Positions 1-7,071 of a stretch of 64,000 nucleotides of DNA are shown in pieces; positions within the stretch are counted from its first letter, which is position 1; the number at the start of each line of letters is the position of its first letter. The stretch is from Stanieria cyanosphaera PCC 7437. GTDB taxonomy: Bacteria > Cyanobacteriota > Cyanobacteriia > Cyanobacteriales > Xenococcaceae. The notes beneath the pieces are model-generated. The model did no database searches, was not told where the DNA came from, and worked only from the letters and a program-made list of their open reading frames with translations. Made by a program: the position numbers and the translations under genes. Location of the stretch: the NCBI RefSeq assembly GCF_000317575.1, contig NC_019748.1:2487199-2551198 (forward strand), written 5' to 3'.

Positions 1-2
1 TA

Positions 3-710
3 GAAGGTGTGATGACCTGTAAAATCATTCAAGCTAAAGTAACAGAATTAGGTATTACTCTTAACTCTGAAGAACTACAACAAGCTGCCGACAATTTTCG
101 TTTAAATCAACAACTACATACTATTGAAGATACTCAAGCATGGTTGCAAAGACATCACTTATCAATTGATGATTTTGAATATCTTATTTATACCAATACA
201 ATTTCGAGAAAACTAGTCGAGCATTTATTTGGCGATCGCGTAGAACCTTTTTTCTATGAAAATCAACTTAATTATGCGGGTGTAGCAATGTATGAAGTAA
301 TTTTGGATGATGAAGATTTGGCAATAGAATTATTTTTTGCTTTGCAAGAAGGAGAAATTAATTTTCAAGAAATTGCTCGTCAGTATACTACTCAGCCATC
401 TCTGCGTCGTTCAGGAGGATATCGGGGTATAGTAAGTCGTCGCGAACTTAAACCAGAAATTTCGGCTGCTGTGTTTGCAGCTAATCCTCCGCAATTACTT
501 AAGCCTATTATTACTTCTTACGGCGTACACTTAATTTTAGTGGAAGAAATTATCCAACCCCAATTAAATGAACAATTAAGAATACAAATTCTTGGTGATT
601 TTTTTGCTAATTGGCTCAAACAACAAATTGAAGAAGCCGAAATTATTATTGATTTGAATAATGATAATTTAAATAGAAGAAAAATTATGTCAGGTAATGG
701 TAATTTATAA
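3..710 (+). CDS. Parvulin-like peptidylprolyl isomerase, 5' end outside window
   Basis: PpiC/parvulin-type protein of the SurA-like kind, with an N-terminal helical region and a rotamase domain in roughly its last 130 residues. The frame is open from base 3 and no start is needed inside the window. The paralogue at 856-1593 has about 45 more N-terminal residues, so the gene very probably begins left of base 1; GTG at 9 and ATG at 12 are internal. The first His of the parvulin motif (HxLV) is replaced (YEVIL), while the last His (GVHLILVEE) is kept, so isomerase activity is doubtful. It converges on the RiPP operon and, like its paralogue, may act as a chaperone for peptide maturation or export (inference). 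Confidence 0.8.
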   Translation, partial: EGVMTCKIIQAKVTELGITLNSEELQQAADNFRLNQQLHTIEDTQAWLQRHHLSIDDFEYLIYTNTISRKLVEHLFGDRVEPFFYENQLNYAGVAMYEVILDDEDLAIELFFALQEGEINFQEIARQYTTQPSLRRSGGYRGIVSRRELKPEISAAVFAANPPQLLKPIITSYGVHLILVEEIIQPQLNEQLRIQILGDFFANWLKQQIEEAEIIIDLNNDNLNRRKIMSGNGNL

Positions 711-729
711 CGATTAAAATTAAACAAAA

Positions 730-759
730 AGGAAGGGATAAAATATTATTACCCTTCCT
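730..759 (-). terminator. Rho-independent terminator between convergent parvulin genes
   Basis: AGGAAGGG at 730-737 pairs with CCCTTCCT at 752-759. On the minus strand the stem is followed by a T-rich run (the complement of the A-run at 725-730), so it most likely ends the RiPP operon transcript. It could also stop the plus-strand parvulin transcript. Confidence 0.6.
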
Positions 760-855
760 AAATCTTGAAGAGAAAAGTATTATTGTAACGTGAATCAGTT
801 AAGTAATTTTATAGTAAAAAGCGTTAAGATTACGATTTTTTGTGATAACTGATGA

Positions 856-1593
856 TTATGAAGATTGTTCTTTCAGCCAAACTTGCCAACAAGCTTCTAA
901 AACTCGCTCTCTAGCAGATTGATTAAATTTTAAAGGAAACCATTTTTCAATTCTTAAAATATGATAACCAACTTGAGTTTGAATTGGACCAATAATTACA
1001 CCTACTTCTACATTCTTGATGGCTTGAGCTATTTCGGGTGCTAATTCGCTAACATAGCGAATACCCATAAAACCGCCATTAGTTTGAGATTGTTGACCAA
1101 GGGAATGTTCAATCGCCAAAGCACAGAAAGAAGCATTTTGTTCCCGAAGCAATTGAGCGATCGCAATTGCTTGATCCAAGTCACGAACTAAAATTTGAGA
1201 TAAAGCCACTCTTCTATAGTGATCGCGATTAGCAAGATAATAACCATCGACCTGGACACCGAAGAGATATTCTTTTAATTTAGTGAACAGTAATTGATTT
1301 TTAATTCCTTCTGACCATTCTTCGAGGCTAATTCTTTGTTGTTGAAGCCAGGCTTGAGTTTGTTGGATTCCCAATAGTTGGTGTTTCAGGCGAAAAGCAT
1401 CTCCCGCAGTTTGCCATTCTTCATCAGTAATTTCGATACCGAATTCTTGACAAAGTGCTAATATCATTGCTTCAAGTTCCACAGCATTAATTATTTCTGC
1501 CCATTGGTAAGAGCGATGTAAATAAGCAATAATTTCGGTTTCGCTTGGAGTAGATGATTGAGGTAGTAAGGATTGTGTTGCAGTTTGAATCAT
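856..1593 (-). CDS. Parvulin-like peptidylprolyl isomerase of the RiPP locus
   Basis: A 245-residue PpiC-type protein with an N-terminal SurA-like helical part and a parvulin domain at about residues 125-225 (SQILV, NGGFMG, GYHILRIEKW). It is a clear paralogue of the protein at the left edge. The first catalytic-site His of HILV is Gln here; the terminal GYHI His is kept. No signal peptide is visible, so it is probably cytoplasmic. It is the last gene of the minus-strand series kinase, HopA1, reductase homologue, parvulin. Such proteins are often found beside peptide exporters in cyanobacteria. A role in precursor handling is inference. Confidence 0.8.
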   Translation of the reverse strand: MIQTATQSLLPQSSTPSETEIIAYLHRSYQWAEIINAVELEAMILALCQEFGIEITDEEWQTAGDAFRLKHQLLGIQQTQAWLQQQRISLEEWSEGIKNQLLFTKLKEYLFGVQVDGYYLANRDHYRRVALSQILVRDLDQAIAIAQLLREQNASFCALAIEHSLGQQSQTNGGFMGIRYVSELAPEIAQAIKNVEVGVIIGPIQTQVGYHILRIEKWFPLKFNQSARERVLEACWQVWLKEQSS

Positions 1594-1650
1594 TTTTTTT
1601 CACAATCAATAAGAGTAAGTTGTAAGTAAAACAGAAGAACTGATAACTGA

Positions 1651-2676
1651 TTATCGATAAAGCCAACGTTGAGGAGGAACATCTTTAACTTTGATTCGAT
1701 TGCGATGTAAATCTCCGTAGAGATTAAGATAATCTAGTTCTTCAGGAGTAAGTTTTCCTTGTTGCACAGCTGCGATCGCACTATCCACGTGTTCCCGTTT
1801 TGTCCATCCAGCCAATGCAATATCAACACAGTTTTGACTAAGAGAATAACGATATAAATCTGGGACAGAAGGTTGCCAACATCCAGACGGTAGACCAAGA
1901 GGCGAAGTCCAAAGAGGACCAACCATACCAGCAGACTTAAAGGTGACAATTCCTGGACGCTGCGGATCTTTTGGGTCTAAATAAGGAAAGACTTTGTTTT
2001 GTGCGGTGCGGTGTGCGACGTTATGCCGAACCATAACCACATCTAATAAAGAACTATCTAACCACTTTTGGGCTAAATCGTGGTCGTGAAAAGACGCACC
2101 GATATAGCGTACAGCACCCATTTTTTTCAAGCGTTCTGAGATACCAAAGACTCTTTCAATATGTCGCTGACAAACTGTATCAGAACCTCGAATGTCATCA
2201 GAGGCACTAAGACATTTTTCAAAAGAGTTAGAATTATGTTCATCGATCCAACCCCAAAAAAACACATCAATGTAGTCTATTCCTAAATCGACAAACTGAT
2301 CGTATAAATAAGTTAATACTGCATCGGGAGTTCTAATCATGTAACTTACAGTTGCCAGAACAACTTGATCTCTTATAGAAGAACCTTTTCCGCATAATTG
2401 ACGAAGTGCGCCACGCATAGAACTATAAAGATATTGATGCAAATCACTGGAATAGAAAAAATAATTAATTCCTCGCTCAAATGCGTAAAGGGTATCTTCA
2501 CTTGAGATGTGACCACCACCACCCAATCCTAAACAACTTACGGTTAAGTCAGTTCGTCCTAGTTTGCGGTAAAAAGGAAGATTTGATTCAGGAAATTTAC
2601 TATTAGCGAGGACGAGTTCGGCTTCTACATTAACGGACTTTGGCTCTACTTTGGGTAAAAGATTGGTGATTTTCAT
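1651..2676 (-). CDS. Aldo/keto-reductase homologue with degenerate catalytic tetrad
   Basis: A 341-residue protein of the aldo/keto reductase fold. FYRKLGRTDLTVSCLGLGGG, LGIDYIDVFF and the MGAVRYIGAS strand are typical family features. The start ATG overlaps the stop of the HopA1 gene by 4 bases, so the two are translationally coupled. Normal AKRs use Asp, Tyr, Lys and His. By motif alignment the Asp position is Phe74 (INYFF for the usual NFFD), the Lys position is Val110 (LATV for LATK) and the His position is Gly142 (FFWGW for LxxHW). The C-terminal NADP-binding part looks normal-sized. It may reduce dehydroamino acids by another mechanism, or be a structural partner of the dehydratase; both are inference. 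Confidence 0.8.
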   Translation of the reverse strand: MKITNLLPKVEPKSVNVEAELVLANSKFPESNLPFYRKLGRTDLTVSCLGLGGGGHISSEDTLYAFERGINYFFYSSDLHQYLYSSMRGALRQLCGKGSSIRDQVVLATVSYMIRTPDAVLTYLYDQFVDLGIDYIDVFFWGWIDEHNSNSFEKCLSASDDIRGSDTVCQRHIERVFGISERLKKMGAVRYIGASFHDHDLAQKWLDSSLLDVVMVRHNVAHRTAQNKVFPYLDPKDPQRPGIVTFKSAGMVGPLWTSPLGLPSGCWQPSVPDLYRYSLSQNCVDIALAGWTKREHVDSAIAAVQQGKLTPEELDYLNLYGDLHRNRIKVKDVPPQRWLYR

Positions 2677-3779
2677 AACTTCAAAGGTCTGTAGATATCT
2701 TCAGAGTTAGGGTTGAGGTAAGGACGTTGTAATTCAATTTCAAGTAAAGAAAATTGTTGTAGAACGGCTCTCATCCTACCTTCTGGTGATTGCTCTTCTT
2801 GATACCAGGCTTCTAACAAACCATTCGCAACAATCTGGCAGCGATTAGTTCCAAAACTTTCTTTTTCGGCAAATTTGTGATTTGGTTCTTCTGCGATCGC
2901 TAAACCTGGTGCGAGTAATTTGGTGAACAATGGTATGTCTGGCTGAAAATAAGATTGATGTTGTAGATATACTTTTTCTATTACTGAGTGAATTGAATCA
3001 TAGTTATCTTTGTCAAAATACAGTACTGCTGAATCACAACGTCCATAATCTGAAGGGTTGTATAAAGCTTTGAAATTGAAGGGAATTTCTATGGCGTTCA
3101 ATTCTGAGGTAAGACTACCCATAAGTGCAACTGCACCTTCAGAAGTTAAGTTAAAGTAAATCCGTACTGTATTAATGCCATGATATCCACCTGCATCGCC
3201 TACTGCCATATAAAAGCCATTTTGTACTAAATTTTTAGGCAGTTTGATTGCCACCGAGTTCCCAACTGTGGCAGTTTGGTCTTGTGAGCGTAAATGGCGA
3301 TCGCGTTCGATGTATAATGTTAAACCTCCCTTTTTAACAGCCAAAGTGTGATCTGTTTCTTCTTTTACCACTAGCCAATTAGAACTAAAATATCCTTGAC
3401 CAGAATTACTTTGATGTAAACGCTCATAAAAAACTACATCTACTCCCAAAAAGGTATTATTTTCTAAGTTTTGCTGTAGTGCTAAATTACTTGATTGTGT
3501 TTCTAATGCAAGAATACTTTTGAGAGAGCTATTGTAATAAATACCATAGAGAAAATGACATAATTGCTGGTTAAGATACTTATTTTGTAATTCTGAAGGC
3601 AATTTTTGAAAGCGAGAAACTACAACCTCTGGCAGTTTCAAAGGTTTGTAGTCTGGGTGGCTAATCAAAAGATCGGACTGGATCTTGATATTATTAACAA
3701 TGTCTTGTAATGATGAATGCAATGGCTCTGGAATAGTATTTAATTGAATTTCACGCGAATCTAATAGTTGCATAAGCAA
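2673..3779 (-). CDS. HopA1-family lyase-like protein (dehydratase partner)
   Basis: A 368-residue protein with the C-terminal signature of the type III effector HopA1 family: VRIYFNLT, EIPFNFKALYN, YGRCDSAVLYF, LFTKLLAPGLAIAEEP and ESFGTNRC. In class V lanthipeptide (LxmY/CaoY type) and thioamitide (TvaD type) pathways, a HopA1-like protein eliminates phosphate from Ser/Thr that an APH-like kinase has phosphorylated. Here the kinase gene lies 21 bases upstream on the same strand, which fits that pairing exactly. The ATG at 3779 is the natural start. The downstream gene overlaps by 4 bases. Cytoplasmic; the family is clear, the lyase role is inferred from homologous systems. Confidence 0.85.
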   Translation of the reverse strand: MLMQLLDSREIQLNTIPEPLHSSLQDIVNNIKIQSDLLISHPDYKPLKLPEVVVSRFQKLPSELQNKYLNQQLCHFLYGIYYNSSLKSILALETQSSNLALQQNLENNTFLGVDVVFYERLHQSNSGQGYFSSNWLVVKEETDHTLAVKKGGLTLYIERDRHLRSQDQTATVGNSVAIKLPKNLVQNGFYMAVGDAGGYHGINTVRIYFNLTSEGAVALMGSLTSELNAIEIPFNFKALYNPSDYGRCDSAVLYFDKDNYDSIHSVIEKVYLQHQSYFQPDIPLFTKLLAPGLAIAEEPNHKFAEKESFGTNRCQIVANGLLEAWYQEEQSPEGRMRAVLQQFSLLEIELQRPYLNPNSEDIYRPLKL

Positions 3780-3800
3780 TGACCAATAAATAATAATGAC

Positions 3801-4964
3801 TTAAGCAGGAGATAAGCTAGTCGACATGAAGTAGGATGCCTCTATCCCAAAAATTGTCGGAATCGATGCTTCTGGACGGCATAACAAAGACTTAGCTACT
3901 TGAAGGGTACAAATACCTGTATTACCAAAAGATTTTTGATATTGCAGCGTTGACTGAATGACATAAATTAAACTCAAACCAGCAAATTGGATAACCCTTT
4001 GCCAGAAATCAGGACGATGCTCTACAATTTCAGGAAAATTAACCAGATAAGCTTTTGCTAAAGCAGCAAGAGAAGGTTGTATTTGTTCGAGTGGAGTTGT
4101 CGCCATCCGTAAAGACTCATCGATACTAATTGCTTTACTAGTAATCAAACTAATCAACCATAGGTGCAAATAACTGCCAATCAACGAACCTACATCAAAG
4201 GCGGGATCTCCCCACCCAGAGCGTTCCCAATCAATTAATCGCACTATATCCTTATCTATCTCTTGTTCCCAATCATTGGACAAAAGAATATTGTTTAACT
4301 TCAGATCATTGTGGGTCAAACAGCAGGGAACTAGAGAAGAACTAAGTTCTGCGATCGCTTTTCCTAAGCTATCATAACGTTGATAGAGGGCAAAAAATTT
4401 CAGTCCATCGGAGGGAACAGAGCTAAAAATTTCTGGACTAATTCGTCCTAGCTCTTGAACTAGAGAAAAGGCTTTCTCCTTAGATTGATTCTCTTGGTTT
4501 TGAGCAAAAAAGTTCTGATAGTCTTGACAATCTAAAGTTAAACGATGAATGTTTGCTAGAATTGTACCAAGGTTTTCTGCGATCGCTGTAGGAAAAATAT
4601 TCTCTTTGATGTAAAAATCAGTCAAATCACGGTAATTATCCAGATAGTTAAAAACAATAATCGAATGCTCTGGATTAAAATGGATTGCTTCTGAAAGCCA
4701 AAAGCGCATCTGGTTTAGTTCAGGAAATTGCTGTAAAAATTCCTGAATTCGCCATTCGCGCAAAAATTCGCCAGCCGTTTTTCCTTCTCGATTGAGACGT
4801 TCTTGTTTGACAAGTAGTTTGCGCTGATCGGCTAAACTTACTAATAAATTAAAGTTTTTGGCATATTTGTATTCTATGTCACTTTGAGTTTGCTCTTCTG
4901 GAGTACAAAGATTTTGCTCAATTAAATATTCAAAAACATTTTGAGAGCTTAATACAAATGTCAT
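3801..4964 (-). CDS. APH-fold phosphotransferase, RiPP Ser/Thr kinase
   Basis: A 387-residue aminoglycoside-phosphotransferase/choline-kinase fold protein. The catalytic loop is LTHNDLKLNN with His218, Asp220 and Asn225; the metal-binding Asp is Asp245 in LIDWERSGWGDPAFDVG. The N-terminal lobe is divergent. Its HopA1 neighbour and the three precursor genes upstream make it the likely precursor-peptide kinase, equivalent to LxmK or TvaC, rather than an antibiotic-resistance enzyme. It is the first modifying gene of the minus-strand operon. The 394-base upstream gap carries one copy of the duplicated cis element and probably its own promoter. Confidence 0.85.
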   Translation of the reverse strand: MTFVLSSQNVFEYLIEQNLCTPEEQTQSDIEYKYAKNFNLLVSLADQRKLLVKQERLNREGKTAGEFLREWRIQEFLQQFPELNQMRFWLSEAIHFNPEHSIIVFNYLDNYRDLTDFYIKENIFPTAIAENLGTILANIHRLTLDCQDYQNFFAQNQENQSKEKAFSLVQELGRISPEIFSSVPSDGLKFFALYQRYDSLGKAIAELSSSLVPCCLTHNDLKLNNILLSNDWEQEIDKDIVRLIDWERSGWGDPAFDVGSLIGSYLHLWLISLITSKAISIDESLRMATTPLEQIQPSLAALAKAYLVNFPEIVEHRPDFWQRVIQFAGLSLIYVIQSTLQYQKSFGNTGICTLQVAKSLLCRPEASIPTIFGIEASYFMSTSLSPA

Positions 4965-5358
4965 AGCTAGATTTTGTTAAGTAAAAAAAGCTTGGAATAT
5001 AAGTGCAGCTTAGGCTAATCTTAAATCAATAATCAAGTCAATCTAGTTCCTTTTTTGGACATAATTTAAGCAATTTTGTCCGCTTTATTTTTCAGCAATG
5101 AAAATAAATAAGATAGCAAAACTACCATACTATAACTTGTAACTTTTCTGCCGTTATAGTATAAAAAATATTGGTTGATTATTGGCTGAAACAATGCAAA
5201 TTATTGTTGAATTTCCCTATTTTAAAAAAGATATTGTAACCAATCTCACCACCTTAATTGCATAAGTAAAATTTTAAAAGTCAACCAATTTTATTGGTAA
5301 TATTCAACAATTATTTTTGTTTTTGTTATTTTGGTACTTTATTATTTGAGATTTTTTC
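4965..5358. other. Non-coding gap between kinase and precursor genes
   Basis: 394 AT-rich bases without a convincing gene. It holds the cis-element copy at 5034-5085, about 70 bases upstream of the kinase start. The TAACTTGTAACTT stretch near 5135 looks like ordinary sequence. I see no other structure. Confidence 0.6.
5034..5085 (-). promoter_or_regulatory. Bipartite cis element, copy A
   Basis: On the plus strand it reads CAAGTCA (5034-5040), ten bases, then TTTTTTGGACATAA and a weaker AATTT box. The same parts occur with identical spacing at 6954-7005 (offset exactly 1920 bases). Both copies lie upstream of minus-strand RiPP genes. On the coding strand the CAAGTCA part reads TGACTTG, similar to a -35 box. 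Regulator unknown. Confidence 0.5.
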
Positions 5359-5637
5359 TCAACTCAACAAAGTTTTAATAACTGAAATATTATTACCGTA
5401 GCTAATGTTGGCACCAGAAATTGAAGCTTTTGAAGTTAATTTATAAACACCAGAAACACCAACACTTTTAGTTATATGACCCTTAGAAACTGAAAATTGA
5501 GTAACATGAGTAACTATAGAGCCACCTCCTAATATTTCTCCTAATTCCTCAGTATTGAGTTCATTAAGAAAACTTTCAGAATCTTGAAACAATTCGGAAC
5601 CAACTGGATGTAGTTCAGAAAGTCTAATATTAGTCAT
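5359..5637 (-). CDS. RiPP precursor peptide 1
   Basis: A 92-residue precursor. The leader (residues 1-38) begins MTNIRLSELHPVGSELFQDS and ends EILGG, a double-glycine cleavage site. The same leader, with few changes, starts the other two precursors. The core after GG is 54 residues with 16 Ser/Thr and no Cys, so thioether rings are not possible within it. The motif ASISGANIS near the end corresponds to SISGGQIT and TVSGGNIS in the others. A GGA-containing ribosome-binding site precedes the ATG. It is the longest precursor and the nearest to the kinase gene. Confidence 0.85.
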   Translation of the reverse strand: MTNIRLSELHPVGSELFQDSESFLNELNTEELGEILGGGSIVTHVTQFSVSKGHITKSVGVSGVYKLTSKASISGANISYGNNISVIKTLLS

Positions 5638-5765
5638 TTGTTTTTTTCCTTTTAATTCAACTTTGTTCTAAATCAAGTCATAAAAATCTTGTTAGATAAT
5701 GGTTAATAGTCAGTTAATTAGCTTCTAAATGAAGACGCTTCCTCGACAAACAAGTTGTATAGTTC

Positions 5766-6008
5766 TTAAAAATAACCAACAACAGTAGCACCAACACTCA
5801 CTGTAATTTGACCACCTGATATCGAAGCTTGTGAAGCTATTGAACCGTTAGCTTGGCTGATAATCTGTGTAACAATACCAGTTACCAATCCTTCTCCTCC
5901 TACAATTACACTAACTTCTTGTTCATTAAGGTCCTTGAGAAAGCTTTCGGAATCTTGAAAAAACTCAGAACCAGCAGGACATAGTTCGGAGAGTTTAATA
6001 TTACCCAT
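5766..6008 (-). CDS. RiPP precursor peptide 2
   Basis: An 80-residue precursor with leader MGNIKLSELCPAGSEFFQDS ending VIVGG at residue 38. The only Cys (residue 10) is in the leader. The 42-residue core has 10 Ser/Thr, no Cys, and the shared ASISGGQITVSVG block, ending GYF. A GGA ribosome-binding site precedes the ATG. It is 128 bases upstream of precursor 1 on the same strand. The hydrophobic, Ser/Thr-rich, Cys-free core predicts a linear or non-thioether product carrying dehydroamino acids (inference). Confidence 0.85.
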   Translation of the reverse strand: MGNIKLSELCPAGSEFFQDSESFLKDLNEQEVSVIVGGEGLVTGIVTQIISQANGSIASQASISGGQITVSVGATVVGYF

Positions 6009-6482
6009 CAGTTTTTTCCTTTTAATTGAACAGCAATTTTAATGAATAATTTTGACAGTTCTCAATATGGAGTTTAAAAAAATTTATCTATGAAATACTT
6101 AAATGTATGCTAAAGTCCGAATCTTTGTTAAGCTCTTAGTTATTAATTCAACTCTTGACTTAAATCAAACTATTTGGCGCATTATTTTTTTATTTCATAG
6201 AATTTTGAAACTATTCAGAGTCAGCAGAAGCTAGTTGGGATAGTTTAAAACTAGCCCTTGTTTTTTCTGTTAATTCGAGTTGTTTAAATAAGGCTTTTTA
6301 GATATAATTGGATTATTATTATCTAAAAAGCCTCTACAGTACAGCTAGCTGTGGATTGGAGTCTATCTTTAGAAGAGTTAGTCAGGTATTTGGTAGTTCG
6401 TTGACTTGCTTCTAAAGGTAGTACATATTTCTTTATTAAACAGTTTTTGCAAAAAACTGCACACTTCCATATTGATTAGACT
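6009..6482. other. Non-coding gap between precursors 2 and 3
   Basis: 474 bases with no leader-like coding remnant in either direction. Its main feature is the 14-bp stem-loop at 6291-6333. No further feature seen. Confidence 0.6.
6291..6333 (-). promoter_or_regulatory. Perfect 14-bp stem-loop between precursor genes
   Basis: AGGCTTTTTAGATA (6291-6304) is the exact reverse complement of 6320-6333, with a 15-base loop. For transcripts coming from precursor 3 no strong U-run follows. A partial terminator, attenuator or RNA-processing site that adjusts precursor output are all possible. Confidence 0.5.
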
Positions 6483-6719
6483 TTAGCCAATAGTTAAAGT
6501 TGCTACAACAGAAACACCATTGCTAACGCTGATATTACCACCTGATACTGTAGCTTGTGAAGCTTGTGTGCCAATGCTTTGGCTAGCTACGGTATTTACG
6601 GTTGCAGCACCCATAACAGCATCCATTTCTTGGTCGTTAAGTTCATTAAGGAAGTTTTCAGAATCTTGGAATAATTCAGAACCAACAGGATTTAATTCAG
6701 AAAGTTTGATATTAGCCAT
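6483..6719 (-). CDS. RiPP precursor peptide 3
   Basis: A 78-residue precursor. The leader MANIKLSELNPVGSELFQDS ends AVMGA rather than GG, still a common cleavage motif for C39 peptidases. The 40-residue core has 13 Ser/Thr and no Cys, including the shared TVSGGNISVSNGVSVV block. A good AAGGAG ribosome-binding site lies before the ATG. It is the first precursor of the group, with 352 non-coding bases and cis-element copy B upstream. The opposite-strand frame over this gene is a shadow. Confidence 0.85.
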   Translation of the reverse strand: MANIKLSELNPVGSELFQDSENFLNELNDQEMDAVMGAATVNTVASQSIGTQASQATVSGGNISVSNGVSVVATLTIG

Positions 6720-7071
6720 TTTTGTTTCTCCTTGTTTTGCTTGAGAGTTATTAAAGAGAAAATCAAATTGTTTTTGATTTCTTCTTAATCATAATTATGT
6801 GAAACAAAACTAATTAAATCAAGTAAATATAGCTATTAAATTAGACGTAAGTTCACTATTTATGTCTTACAATTCATAAAAAACTATATGTCTTTAGCAA
6901 GATCAATATCTTAATTTGTTTAACATAATCGTCGCATTGCTACTTTATTTATCCAAGTCACAGCAAAATTATTTTTGGACATAAATCAGGTAATTTGGTG
7001 TTTTTTGATTTTAGGTTAGACTGCTCCTAGTTCTTACTAAGTAGCTTAAAGTAAATTTAATAGTATTTTGA
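6720..7071. other. Non-coding upstream region of the precursor group
   Basis: 352 AT-rich bases. It contains cis-element copy B (6954-7005) and presumably the main precursor promoter for the minus strand. Nothing else recognised. Confidence 0.5.
6954..7005 (-). promoter_or_regulatory. Bipartite cis element, copy B
   Basis: CAAGTCA (6954-6960), a ten-base spacer, then ATTTTTGGACATAA and a TAATTTG box: the same order and spacing as 5034-5085. It lies 235 bases upstream of precursor 3. A shared regulator or promoter architecture for precursor and enzyme genes is likely. Confidence 0.5.

Noticed and set aside
3801-4964. Aminoglycoside resistance kinase
   Set aside because: The fold is the same, but the adjoining HopA1 and precursor genes make a RiPP kinase much likelier.
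5359-6719. Ordinary lanthipeptide precursors
   Set aside because: No Cys occurs in any of the three cores, so lanthionine rings cannot form within them.
6520-6744. 74-codon frame opposite precursor 3
   Set aside because: It is antisense to a well-supported leader and core, and has no ribosome-binding site.
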